From: Nocardioides aurantiacus
GTDB lineage: Bacteria; Actinomycetota; Actinomycetes; Propionibacteriales; Nocardioidaceae
NCBI RefSeq assembly: GCF_003752505.1
Contig: NZ_RKHO01000001.1
Span: 744,001 to 808,000, forward strand
Direction: 5' to 3'
Length of the DNA stretch: 64,000 nt
The notes under the pieces are model-generated. The model saw nothing but the letters and a program-made list of their open reading frames with translations, was not told where the DNA came from and made no database searches. The translations under genes and the position numbers were made by a program. Of the stretch, positions 1 to 8,550 are shown piece after piece (the stretch's first letter is position 1; the number at the start of each line of letters is the position of its first letter).

Positions 1-3000
1 GGTCGACGGCCGAGGCCAGGTCGGAGGTGTCGACGTCGAAGCCGAGCGAGCCGCCGCGGGTCGAGGACCCGTCGCGCAGGCCCAGGGCCAGCGCGGACTG
101 CACGTGGCTGACCCAGCCGGGGCCGAGCTGCCAGGTCTCGGTGACGCGGTCGGTGATGGCGGCGGGCTTGGCGCCCACGGAGCCGGCGAACTTGCGCAGC
201 TGCTCGCTGACGGCCTCGGTCAGGACCGGGCCGAAGGCGGAGTAGGAGCGCGCCAGCTTGGTGACGGTGCCGCCCAGGGCGGTCCAGGCCGCCTCGGCGG
301 CGCCGTCGATGGCGCCCAGGCCCAGCTCGGCGCCGAGGTCGACGAGGAGCTGGTTGCGGCGCGAGGAGACGCCGTCGCACAGCGCCTCGATGGTGTCGGC
401 GGAGCCGATCTGGTCGACGCGCACCTTGGTCCGCAGCGCGGCCAGGGTGGTGGTCGCGGCGGCGGCGTCGTAGGTCAGGTCGGCGGGACGCTCGGCCCCG
501 GCGGCGGCCGTCGGGGCGGCGGCGGCCTGCGGCTTGGCCTCAGCGGCGGCGTCGGCGGCGGGGGCCGCCGTGGTCTCGACGGGCTCGACCTCCTCCTCGT
601 CCTCCACCACCGGGGTGTCGGTGGCGAACACGACGGCGGCGTCACGCGAGGAGTTCACGATCCGCGGGGCGACGCCGGTGTAGGAGGGGAGCTTGGTGGT
701 CTGCGCCGCCAGGTTGGCGATCGTCGGCGCGTTGCCGACGCCGACCTCGACGAACTGCTCGATGCCCAGGCCCGCCCCCATCGGGGTCTGCTCGGCCGGG
801 TCGGCGAAGAGCAGGTCCTGGGTCTCGATCCAGCGCACCGGGCTGGCGAACTGCCAGGCGAGCAGCTCGATGAGCAGGGCGCGACCCAGCCGCGACGGGT
901 CGGCCGACCAGGTCGCCCAGTCCTCGAGAGCGGGCGTGAGGAGCGGGGAGTCGACGTAGGCGGCGACCTCCTCGACGTAGGCCTTGTCCAGGCTGAACAG
1001 CCGCGGCACCAGGTTGGGGATGTAGCGGCCGATGAGCAGCGACGGGTCGATGGTCTCGGGCAGCAGGTCGTCAAGGCGGGCGCGGAAGTCGTCCACGCCG
1101 GCGTGCAGCTCCGAGGAGTGGAACGGCACGTCGATGCCCGGGACCAGGATGAACGCGGCCTTGCCGTTGAAGCGGGCGCGGCGCTCGGCCACGACCTCCT
1201 CGAGGGCCTCCAGACCGCGGACGGTGCCGGCGATGGCGTACTGCGAGCCCTTGAGGTTGTAGTTGACGATCTGGATGAACTCGCCGGACTCGGCGGCCAC
1301 CTGCGCCACGAAGTCGGCGACGTCGTCGTCGGCCAGCCGGATCTGCGAGGGGCGGATCGCGGCCAGGCGGTAGTTGCTGCGGCCCTGCGCGTCGCGGGGG
1401 ACGAGGTGGTGCATCGCCATGCCGCGGCGGAACACGATCTCCAGCAGCGCCTCGAGGGGCAGGATGCCGGTGACCGCGGCGAGGGCGTTGTACTCGCCCA
1501 CGGAGTGGCCGCAGGTGATGGCGCCCTCGACGAAGACGCCGGCCTCGCGCATCTCGGCGACCTGGGCCACGGCCAGCGTCGCCATGGCGACCTGGGTGAA
1601 CTGGGTCAGGAAGAGCACACCGTCGGGGTGGCGGTGCAGCTCGCCGTCGGCCCACAGGTCGGTCGGGTTGTCGCGGACGACGGCCAGGATCGAGAAGCCG
1701 AGGGCCTCACGGGTGTGGCGGTCGGCGCGGTCCCAGACCTCACGGGCGGCGGTGGAGCGGGAGCGGGCGTCCAGGCCCATGCCCTGGCTCTGGATGCCCT
1801 GGCCCGGGAAGGCGTACGCCGTCCGCGGGGCCGCCACGACGGCTTTGGCCACCATGGCCAGCTCGCCGTCGGCCTTGGCGCTGACCTCGACGACGAGGTC
1901 GCCGTCGACGACGCCGGTGCGCTCGACGGTGATCTCCACCGTCGCGCCCGGCTGGACCGGGGCGACCCAGCGGGCCAGCCACGAGCGGAGCCGGCGCGGG
2001 TGGTGCGTGGCACCGACCGAGGCGGCGGCGCGCTGGGCGACCGCGGAGGTCCACATGCCGTGGACGATCGGGCCGTCGAACCCGGCGAGGCGGGCGGCGG
2101 GGACGTCGGTGTGCAGCGGGTTGTGGTCGCCGCTGACGGCCGCGAAGGCACCCATGAAGTGGGGGGCGGTCACGGTGAAGCGGTCGAGGCGGGCGCGGGG
2201 CTTCTCCTCGGCGTGCTCCACCACCGACTCCGGGGCGGCCAGGGAGGCGGAGCCGGTGCGGCCCCGGACCATGAAGCGCTCGGTCAGGGTGGCGACCTCG
2301 GTCGCGCCGTCGCGGACGACGACGTCGACGGTGACCACGCGGCCGGCAGTGGCGTCGACGACGCCCGCGCGGGTGGCGGCCAGGGTCAGCCCGGTGCCGT
2401 CGGCGAGGGCGGCGAGGTCCCCGGTGACCACGAGGCGGTGGTCGAGGTGGACCAGGTCGAGCAGGCCCTCGACCGGGCCGATGCAGGCGAAGACCGCCGG
2501 CCAGGCGAGGCCCACGAGCGTGTCGGGGACGGCGCCCTGCTGGGGGTCGGCCACGGCGTCGCCGCGTCGGGTGCGGTCGGGGTCGGTGACGCCGACGTGG
2601 TCGGCGACGAGGTCGGCCGACCAGGTCGCGGTGACGGTCGCGGTGCCACCGTCCGGGTCGTCCACGACCTCGGGCAGCGTGCCCCCGGCGGTGACGGCCA
2701 GCAGGTCGGACATGGCGGTGGTGACGGCGTCCTCGGTGATCACCGGGAGGCCGCCGGCCGGCACAGCCGAGAGGTCGAGGGCGAGCGCGAGCTCGCCGTT
2801 CAGCAGCGGCACGCGCAGCACCGCGCTGCGGCTGGTGGCGACGTCGCCGACCGGCTCGAGCGTGGCGGCGGTGCCCTCGAGGCGGTGCAGCGGGTTGCCG
2901 ACCACGCGGCTCGCCCAGACGACGTCGCGCGAGGTGCGCGCGGCGTCGAGGAGGGTCACGTCGGCGCCGACGGTGGTGCGGGCGACGGCGGGGGTCACCG

Positions 3001-5737
3001 GGGCGCCCTCGGCGGTCAGGTCGGCGACCACGGCCGCCTCGAAGCGGTCGAGCAGGTCGGCGACCGGCTCGTCCTTGACGGTGATGCCGGCGACGGCCAC
3101 GGGGCCGGGGATGACGATGACCTGGTCCGCGTCGTACGCCGCGTCGTGGGCCTGCCACAGCGAGTCCGAGCGCCACCAGCGGCGCACGTCGGCGTCGATG
3201 ACGGGCACGAAGGTGACCGGCTTGCCCGGACGGCGGCAGACCTCGACGAAGAAGTGCACGTCGGCGGGGTGCAGCACGCAGGAGACGCCCTGGGGGTACG
3301 CCGCGACCAGCGCGTCGAGGGCGGCGGCCGGGTCGCTGGCGGGGAGCTCGGCGGCGTACGGGCGCTCCACGGTGCCGGAGGTCTCCGGGTGGACGCGGCC
3401 CAGCGCGCGGTCGAGCAGCTCCTCGAAGCGGGTGCGCAGCGTGACGTCGAGCCACGCGCCGCTGCCCGAGGTGGTGCCGTCCGCGGCGGCGGCGCGCGGA
3501 CCGGCGAGCTCGAGGTAGCGGCGCAGCACCTGCTCGTAGGTCATCTCCGCGACGTCGCCGAAGTAGGGCTTGCAGGTCGCGGCCATGGCGGCCACCAGCT
3601 CGTCCTTGCGGGCGAGCGCGGCGTCGGCGTCACCGGCGACCTGGTCGAGCAGGGCGCCGCAGCGCGAGGCGGCGTTGTCGATCTCGTGGATGTCGGCGCC
3701 GAGCTGGCTGCGACCCGAGGTCACGTCGCCGGCGGCCTGGTTGACGCCCACCCAGCCGCCGTTCTCGGCGGGGCTGAGGCCGGGGGTGCTGACGAGCAGC
3801 TCCTTGACGGCGTCGGAGGTGGTGGCCTCCTTGGCGGCCATGGCGGCGGTGCCGATCAGGACGCCGTCGACCGGCATCGCGGCCTCGCCGTGGGCGGTGG
3901 CCCAGGTGCCGCGCAGGTAGTCGACCGCGCGGTCCGGCGTACCGATGCCGCCGCCGACGCAGACGACGAGGTTCTCGGTGGCGCGCAGGTCGGGGTAGGT
4001 CGCGAGCAGCAGCTCGTCGAGGTCCTCCCACGAGTGGTGACCGCCGGCGACGCCGCCCTCGATGTGGGCGATGACGGGGGTGTCCACGGCCTTGGCGATG
4101 GCCAGGACCTGGCGGATCTGCTTGACCGTGCCGGGCTTGAAGACGACGTAGCCGATGCCGGCCGCGTGGAGGTCCTCGATGATGGCCGTGGCCTCGTCGG
4201 TCTCGGGGATCCCGGCGCTGATCACCAGGCCGTCGAGCGGGGCGCCGGCGAGGCGGGCCTTCTGGACGAGGCGCTGGCCGCCGACCTGCATCTTCCACAG
4301 GTAGGGGTCCAGGAAGAGGGTGTTGAACTGCGCCGTGGCGCCCTCGTCGAGCAGGTCGGTCAGCCGCGCGACGTTGGCCGCGAAGATCTCCTCGGTGACC
4401 TGGCCACCGCCGGCGAGCTCGGCCCAGTGGCCGCGGTTGGCGGCGGCGGCGACGATCTCGGGGTCGACCGTCGTCGGCGTCATGCCGGCGAGCAGCACGG
4501 GGGACTTGCCGGTGAGGCGGGTGAATGCGGTGTCGACGACGGGGACGCCGTCGCCGCGGTCGACCAGGCGGGGGGCGAAGGTCGACCAGTCGGCGGCGCG
4601 GGTGACGCGCGCGCCGGGGGTGAAGAGCAGGTCGCGTCCGGCGGTGGTGGCCGCGGGCACGACGGTGACGCCGCGACCGCGCAGGGCGCGACCGGTCATG
4701 TTGGCCGACAGCTGGGCCGGGCCGAGGTCGATGACGTAGTCGGTCGTGCTCGCGACGGCGTCGGCGAGCTCGCGCGGCCAGTCGACGGTCTCCACGCAGA
4801 TCGCCTGCGCGAGGTGCTCGGCGAGGGCGGCGTCCAGGCCGCACTCCTGGGCCCACTCGCGCACCAGGGCGACGGCGGGGGACAGGGCGGGGTGGTGGAA
4901 GCCGAGCGCGACGGGCACCGGCTCGAGCACGGGCGCGAAGGCGCGGCCACCACGGGACTTGGCCTCGATCTCGGCCGCCTCGCGGGCCGAGCGCGCCTCG
5001 ACGGCGGCGCGGAAGGCGCGCAGCGCGGCGGGCGACCCGCTCACGACCAGGCGGCGGGGGCCGTTGACGGCGGCGACGACGGCGACGTCGTCGGTCGCGC
5101 CGGTGTCGAGCAGCTCCTGGACCTCGGCGACCGAGGCGCCGGCGACCGAGAGCATCGGGGTGTCCTCGCCGTGGGCCACGAGGCCGGTACGGCGGCCCAC
5201 GATGGCCGCCGCGGCGCCGATCAGGCGGGCGATGGCGAGCAGCTCGACGTCGCTGCGGACGTCGCCCTCGCGGCGGCCGGCGAAGGCCGCGACGCCGAGG
5301 ATGCCCTGCGAGTGGCCGACCGAGGCGACCGGGGCGACCCGGGTGAGGTCGAGGCCCTCGGCGGCGAGCAGGTCGAGCGTGGCCAGCTGGGTCAGCAGCA
5401 CGCCGGGCAGCGCCAGCCCGGTGGCGAGGGTCTCGGTGCGGGCCGGGTCGGCCTCGTCCTGCAGCCACTCCTGCGGGGCGAAGGGGCGGGGTAGCGCCGG
5501 GGCCAGGCGGGCCGCGATCGGGGCGACCATGCGGCCCGACTCCTCGACCAGCGCGGTCAGCCGCGCCAGGTCGGGGTCCTCCCCGAACAGCTCGCGCAGG
5601 GTGGCGAACCAGTCGGCGCCCTGCCCCCCGAAGGTCACCGCGAACTCGTCCCCGTCGTGGAGCCGGTCGGCCAGGCTGCTGCCGCTCGCGGGGGTGGCGT
5701 GGTCGTGGCTGAGGGTGCTCGGAGGAAGCTGAGTCAT
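1..5737 (-). CDS. fas: Type I fatty acid synthase (FAS-I), N-terminal 1912 codons, 3' end beyond the window
   Basis: Multidomain cytosolic enzyme for de novo acyl-CoA synthesis. Seen in order: acetyltransferase domain (FGGQGADWF near residue 34, GHSQG with Ser143), enoyl-reductase region (HIEGGVAGGHHSWED near residue 555, DUF1729-type KPVTFVPVID near 830), MaoC-like dehydratase (GPIVHGMW, His1226), malonyl/palmitoyl transferase (FPGQGIQSQGMG near 1310, GHSVGEYNAL with Ser1412), and the start of the acyl carrier domain (GVSSRRNQLL, likely phosphopantetheinyl Ser1791). FAS-I proteins run to about 3000 residues, so the ketoreductase and ketosynthase lie outside. The frame is continuous. A TGA four codons before ATG 5737 in the same frame makes this the only usable start, yet no Shine-Dalgarno precedes it. 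Confidence 0.96.
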   Translation of the reverse strand, partial: MTQLPPSTLSHDHATPASGSSLADRLHDGDEFAVTFGGQGADWFATLRELFGEDPDLARLTALVEESGRMVAPIAARLAPALPRPFAPQEWLQDEADPARTETLATGLALPGVLLTQLATLDLLAAEGLDLTRVAPVASVGHSQGILGVAAFAGRREGDVRSDVELLAIARLIGAAAAIVGRRTGLVAHGEDTPMLSVAGASVAEVQELLDTGATDDVAVVAAVNGPRRLVVSGSPAALRAFRAAVEARSAREAAEIEAKSRGGRAFAPVLEPVPVALGFHHPALSPAVALVREWAQECGLDAALAEHLAQAICVETVDWPRELADAVASTTDYVIDLGPAQLSANMTGRALRGRGVTVVPAATTAGRDLLFTPGARVTRAADWSTFAPRLVDRGDGVPVVDTAFTRLTGKSPVLLAGMTPTTVDPEIVAAAANRGHWAELAGGGQVTEEIFAANVARLTDLLDEGATAQFNTLFLDPYLWKMQVGGQRLVQKARLAGAPLDGLVISAGIPETDEATAIIEDLHAAGIGYVVFKPGTVKQIRQVLAIAKAVDTPVIAHIEGGVAGGHHSWEDLDELLLATYPDLRATENLVVCVGGGIGTPDRAVDYLRGTWATAHGEAAMPVDGVLIGTAAMAAKEATTSDAVKELLVSTPGLSPAENGGWVGVNQAAGDVTSGRSQLGADIHEIDNAASRCGALLDQVAGDADAALARKDELVAAMAATCKPYFGDVAEMTYEQVLRRYLELAGPRAAAADGTTSGSGAWLDVTLRTRFEELLDRALGRVHPETSGTVERPYAAELPASDPAAALDALVAAYPQGVSCVLHPADVHFFVEVCRRPGKPVTFVPVIDADVRRWWRSDSLWQAHDAAYDADQVIVIPGPVAVAGITVKDEPVADLLDRFEAAVVADLTAEGAPVTPAVARTTVGADVTLLDAARTSRDVVWASRVVGNPLHRLEGTAATLEPVGDVATSRSAVLRVPLLNGELALALDLSAVPAGGLPVITEDAVTTAMSDLLAVTAGGTLPEVVDDPDGGTATVTATWSADLVADHVGVTDPDRTRRGDAVADPQQGAVPDTLVGLAWPAVFACIGPVEGLLDLVHLDHRLVVTGDLAALADGTGLTLAATRAGVVDATAGRVVTVDVVVRDGATEVATLTERFMVRGRTGSASLAAPESVVEHAEEKPRARLDRFTVTAPHFMGAFAAVSGDHNPLHTDVPAARLAGFDGPIVHGMWTSAVAQRAAASVGATHHPRRLRSWLARWVAPVQPGATVEITVERTGVVDGDLVVEVSAKADGELAMVAKAVVAAPRTAYAFPGQGIQSQGMGLDARSRSTAAREVWDRADRHTREALGFSILAVVRDNPTDLWADGELHRHPDGVLFLTQFTQVAMATLAVAQVAEMREAGVFVEGAITCGHSVGEYNALAAVTGILPLEALLEIVFRRGMAMHHLVPRDAQGRSNYRLAAIRPSQIRLADDDVADFVAQVAAESGEFIQIVNYNLKGSQYAIAGTVRGLEALEEVVAERRARFNGKAAFILVPGIDVPFHSSELHAGVDDFRARLDDLLPETIDPSLLIGRYIPNLVPRLFSLDKAYVEEVAAYVDSPLLTPALEDWATWSADPSRLGRALLIELLAWQFASPVRWIETQDLLFADPAEQTPMGAGLGIEQFVEVGVGNAPTIANLAAQTTKLPSYTGVAPRIVNSSRDAAVVFATDTPVVEDEEEVEPVETTAAPAADAAAEAKPQAAAAPTAAAGAERPADLTYDAAAATTTLAALRTKVRVDQIGSADTIEALCDGVSSRRNQLLVDLGAELGLGAIDGAAEAAWTALGGTVTKLARSYSAFGPVLTEAVSEQLRKFAGSVGAKPAAITDRVTETWQLGPGWVSHVQSALALGLRDGSSTRGGSLGFDVDTSDLASAVD

Positions 5738-5784
5738 GTGAGGAGTGTGTCATGTTCGAGCGCAGAACACGAAATCCTCCTCAC
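5738..5784 (-). promoter_or_regulatory. fas leader with a six-codon upstream ORF and an inverted repeat
   Basis: Reading toward fas, a good AGGAGG lies 5 nt before a GTG that opens a six-codon reading frame (5770-5750, V-F-C-A-R-T, then TGA). It is in the same frame as fas and ends 12 nt before the fas ATG. The arms GTGAGGAG (5738-5745) and CTCCTCAC (5777-5784) are perfect complements flanking it, so the transcript could fold into a stem whose base touches the fas start codon. Regulation through this leader is an inference. Confidence 0.45.
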
Positions 5785-5858
5785 GTTTTTCCCGAGGGTG
5801 GCCTCGGCTCCGGGCGTACCCGCCGGTAGACCCCGCACCCGGCCGGCCCCGGCCTGCG

Positions 5859-5864
5859 TAGCCT
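5859..5864 (+). promoter_or_regulatory. -10-like hexamer for a leaderless start
   Basis: TAGCCT ends 6 nt before the ATG of the short-chain dehydrogenase, and no Shine-Dalgarno is present. No convincing -35 element is visible. Confidence 0.45.
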
Positions 5865-5870
5865 GCCCGC

Positions 5871-6671
5871 ATGAGCCTCCCCGCCCCCGCCGCAGCCCAC
5901 GTCGCCCTCGTCACCGGGGCCTCCAGCGGCATCGGCGAGGAGATCGCCCGCGACCTCGCCGAGCGGGGTCACGAGCTCGTGCTGGTGGCGCGCTCGCGAG
6001 GGCGGCTCGAGGCGCTGGCCGCGTCGCTGCCCGGGACCGCGCACGTCGTGCCGGTCGACCTCTCCGAGGACGCCGAGCGGGCCCGGCTGGGCGACGAGCT
6101 GGCCGCGCGCGGCCTGGTCGTCGACGTGCTGGTCAACAACGCCGGCTTCTCCACGCTGGGCCCGGTCGCGCGCAGCGAGGCCGTCGCCGAGCTGCGGATG
6201 GTGGCCGTCGACGTGGGGGCGGTGGTCGACCTGTGCAGCCGGTTCGTGCCGGGCATGGTCGAGCGGGGTGCGGGCGCGGTGCTCAACGTGGCCTCGACGG
6301 CGGCCTTCCAGCCGCTGCCCGGCCAGGCGGCGTACGGCGGGTCGAAGGCCTTCGTGCTGTCCTACACCCGCAGCCTGGCCGCCGAGCTGCGCGGCACCGG
6401 CGTCACCGCGACGGTGCTGTGCCCGGGGCCGGTGGACACCGGGTTCGGGGAGGCGGCCGGCTTCGACCGCGAGGACTTCGAGAAGGCGCTGCCCCGGCCG
6501 ATGTGGGTCGCGGCCCGCGACGTGGCGCGCGCCGGGGTCGCCGGGCTCGACGCCGGCCGGGCCGTCGTCATCCCGGGTGCGGTCAACCGCGTGGGAGCCG
6601 TGCTCGCCGCCCGGGCCCCGCAGGGGCTGCTCGCCCGGGTGCTGGCCAAGGCGCACCCCGGCCTGCGGTAG
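5871..6671 (+). CDS. Short-chain dehydrogenase/reductase (SDR)
   Basis: A 266-residue classical SDR, an NAD(P)-dependent cytosolic oxidoreductase. The cofactor motif TGASSGIG is at residues 15-22, the structural NNAG at 89-92, and the catalytic Ser142, Tyr155 and Lys159 sit in the usual spacing (NVAS...YGGSK). The length is typical. It is transcribed divergently from fas with 133 bp between the start codons, so the two could share control. The substrate cannot be read from the sequence; acyl-chain or keto-lipid reduction is suggested only by the neighbour. It ends 15 nt from the convergent biotin carboxylase gene. Confidence 0.9.
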   Translation: MSLPAPAAAHVALVTGASSGIGEEIARDLAERGHELVLVARSRGRLEALAASLPGTAHVVPVDLSEDAERARLGDELAARGLVVDVLVNNAGFSTLGPVARSEAVAELRMVAVDVGAVVDLCSRFVPGMVERGAGAVLNVASTAAFQPLPGQAAYGGSKAFVLSYTRSLAAELRGTGVTATVLCPGPVDTGFGEAAGFDREDFEKALPRPMWVAARDVARAGVAGLDAGRAVVIPGAVNRVGAVLAARAPQGLLARVLAKAHPGLR

Positions 6672-6686
6672 CGGTCCCGGCCCGGG

Positions 6687-8465
6687 TCAGCCGGCGTCCT
6701 TGATCTCGCAGATCACCGCGCCGTTGGTGACGGTGGCGCCGACCTCGGCCTGCAGCCCGGTCACCACGCCGGCGCGGTGGGCCTTGAGCGGCTGCTCCAT
6801 CTTCATCGCCTCGAGCACCACGATGGCGTCGCCCTCGGCGACCTCGTCGCCCTCGGCGACCGAGACCTTGACGATCGTGCCCTGCATCGGGGAGGTGACC
6901 GCGTCGCCGGAGACCGCGGCGCCCGCCTTGGCCCCGGCCTTGCGCTTCGGCTTCTTGGCGCCGCCCGCGGCACCGCCGCCGACGGCGGCCAGGCCACCGG
7001 GGAGGACCACCTCGAGACGGCGGCCGCCGACCTCGACGGTCACCCGCTGGCGCTCCTCGGCCTCCGGCGCCTCGGCGCTCGGGCCGGCGTACGGCGTGAG
7101 CTGGTTGTCGTAGTCGGTCTCGATCCACTGCGTGTAGACCGTGAAGGTCGACCCGTCACCGACGTACGCCGGGTCGCGGACCACCGAGGCGTGGAAGGGG
7201 ATGACCGTCGGCATGCCCTCGACCACGAACTCGTCGAGCGCGCGGCGCGAGCGCTCCAGCGCCTGGGTGCGGTCGCGCCCGCTGACGATCAGCTTGGCGA
7301 CGAGGGAGTCGAAGGCGCCCGGGATGGTCTCGCCCTCCTCGTAGCCGCCGTCGAGGCGGACGCCGGGGCCGCTGGGGGGCGACCAGCGGGTGAGCGTGCC
7401 GGGGGCGGGCATGAAGTTGGCCCCGCCGTCCTCGGCGTTGATGCGGAACTCGATGGAGTGGCCGCGGATGTCCGGGTCGTCGTACCCCAGCTCCTCGCCG
7501 GCGGCGATCCGGAACATCTCGCGCACCAGGTCGATGCCGGTGACCTCCTCGGAGACGCAGTGCTCCACCTGGAGGCGGGTGTTGACCTCGAGGAAGGAGA
7601 TGGTGCCGTCGGCGGCGACGAGGAACTCGCAGGTGCCGGCGCCGACGTAGCCCGCCTCGCGCAGGATCGCCTTGGAGGAGGTGTAGAGCTCCTCGACCTG
7701 GGCGTCGGTGAGGAACGGCGCGGGCGCCTCCTCGACGAGCTTCTGGTTGCGGCGCTGCAGCGAGCAGTCGCGGGTGGAGATCACCACGACGTTGCCGTGC
7801 TGGTCGGCCAGGCACTGGGTCTCCACGTGGCGGGGCTTGTCGAGGAACTTCTCCACCAGGCACTCGCCGCGGCCGAACGCGCCGACCGCCTCGCGGGTGG
7901 CGGCCTCGAAGGCGTCGGGGATCTCCTCGATGGTGCGGGCGACCTTGAGGCCGCGACCACCGCCGCCGTAGACGGCCTTGATGGCCACGGGCAGGCCGTG
8001 CTCCTCGGCGAAGGCGACGATCTCGTCGGCATCGGCGACGGGGTCCTTGGTGCCGGGGGCCAGCGGCGCGTTCGCGCGCTCGGCGATGTGCTTGGCCTTG
8101 GCCTTGTCGCCCAGCGCGTCGATGGCCGCGGGCGTGGGGCCGATCCAGACCAGGCCGGCGTCGATCACGGCCTGCGCGAAGTCGGCGTTCTCGGCCAGGA
8201 AGCCGTAGCCGGGGTGCACCGAGTCCGCGCCCGACTTCTCGGCCACCGCGATGATCTTGGCGATGTCGAGGTAGGACTCGGCCGGCGTGCTGCCGTCCAG
8301 GGAGTGGGCCTCGTCGGCGACGCGCACGAACAGCGCGTCGCGGTCCGGCTCGGCGTACACCGCCACGCTGCCGATGCCCGCGTCCTTGCAGGCGCGGATG
8401 ACGCGGACGGCGATCTCGCCCCGGTTGGCGACCAGGACCTTCTGCAGCGGCTTGACCTCGGGCAC
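6687..8465 (-). CDS. Acyl-CoA carboxylase biotin carboxylase/biotin carrier subunit (AccA3-like)
   Basis: A 592-residue fusion of biotin carboxylase and biotin carrier, the alpha subunit of acetyl- or propionyl-CoA carboxylases. The N-terminus [17 protein letters not shown] is typical. The ATP-grasp glycine loop YGGGGRGL and the active-site segment [10 protein letters not shown] are present, and EAMKMEQ near the C-terminus puts the biotinyl-lysine at Lys555. A linker rich in Ala, Gly and Lys separates the domains. GTG 8465 is chosen because GAAGGAG lies 5 nt upstream. The carboxyltransferase beta subunit is not in the window. The gene faces away from the mutase gene across an 85-bp gap holding an imperfect palindrome. 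Confidence 0.94.
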   Translation of the reverse strand: MPEVKPLQKVLVANRGEIAVRVIRACKDAGIGSVAVYAEPDRDALFVRVADEAHSLDGSTPAESYLDIAKIIAVAEKSGADSVHPGYGFLAENADFAQAVIDAGLVWIGPTPAAIDALGDKAKAKHIAERANAPLAPGTKDPVADADEIVAFAEEHGLPVAIKAVYGGGGRGLKVARTIEEIPDAFEAATREAVGAFGRGECLVEKFLDKPRHVETQCLADQHGNVVVISTRDCSLQRRNQKLVEEAPAPFLTDAQVEELYTSSKAILREAGYVGAGTCEFLVAADGTISFLEVNTRLQVEHCVSEEVTGIDLVREMFRIAAGEELGYDDPDIRGHSIEFRINAEDGGANFMPAPGTLTRWSPPSGPGVRLDGGYEEGETIPGAFDSLVAKLIVSGRDRTQALERSRRALDEFVVEGMPTVIPFHASVVRDPAYVGDGSTFTVYTQWIETDYDNQLTPYAGPSAEAPEAEERQRVTVEVGGRRLEVVLPGGLAAVGGGAAGGAKKPKRKAGAKAGAAVSGDAVTSPMQGTIVKVSVAEGDEVAEGDAIVVLEAMKMEQPLKAHRAGVVTGLQAEVGATVTNGAVICEIKDAG

Positions 8466-8512
8466 GGTGCTCCTTCGTGGGGCTGAGACGAATCCTCGCC
8501 GGAGACTACTGC

Positions 8513-8530
8513 GGTGAGCGCTCGTTCACC
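8513..8530. promoter_or_regulatory. Imperfect palindrome between the carboxylase and mutase genes
   Basis: GGTGAGCGCTCGTTCACC has the symmetric form GGTGAnCGnnCGnTCACC. It lies 20 bp before the mutase start and 47 bp before the carboxylase start. This resembles TetR-family operators in general form; which regulator would bind is unknown. Confidence 0.4.
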
Positions 8531-8538
8531 CCCGCACC

Positions 8539-8544
8539 TACCAT
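8539..8544 (+). promoter_or_regulatory. -10-like hexamer for a leaderless start
   Basis: TACCAT ends 6 nt before the ATG of the acyl-CoA mutase. No Shine-Dalgarno is visible and the -35 region is poor. Confidence 0.4.
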
Positions 8545-8550
8545 CGGGTC

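Noticed and set aside
104-5494. Very long open frame on the plus strand opposite fas
   Set aside because: The minus-strand frame carries all FAS-I catalytic motifs. The plus frame is low-complexity Gly/Asp/Val/Arg text, the usual antisense product of GC-rich coding DNA.
5751-5753. ATG at 5753 as an upstream start for fas
   Set aside because: It is in a different frame from the FAS-I domains, which start at ATG 5737.
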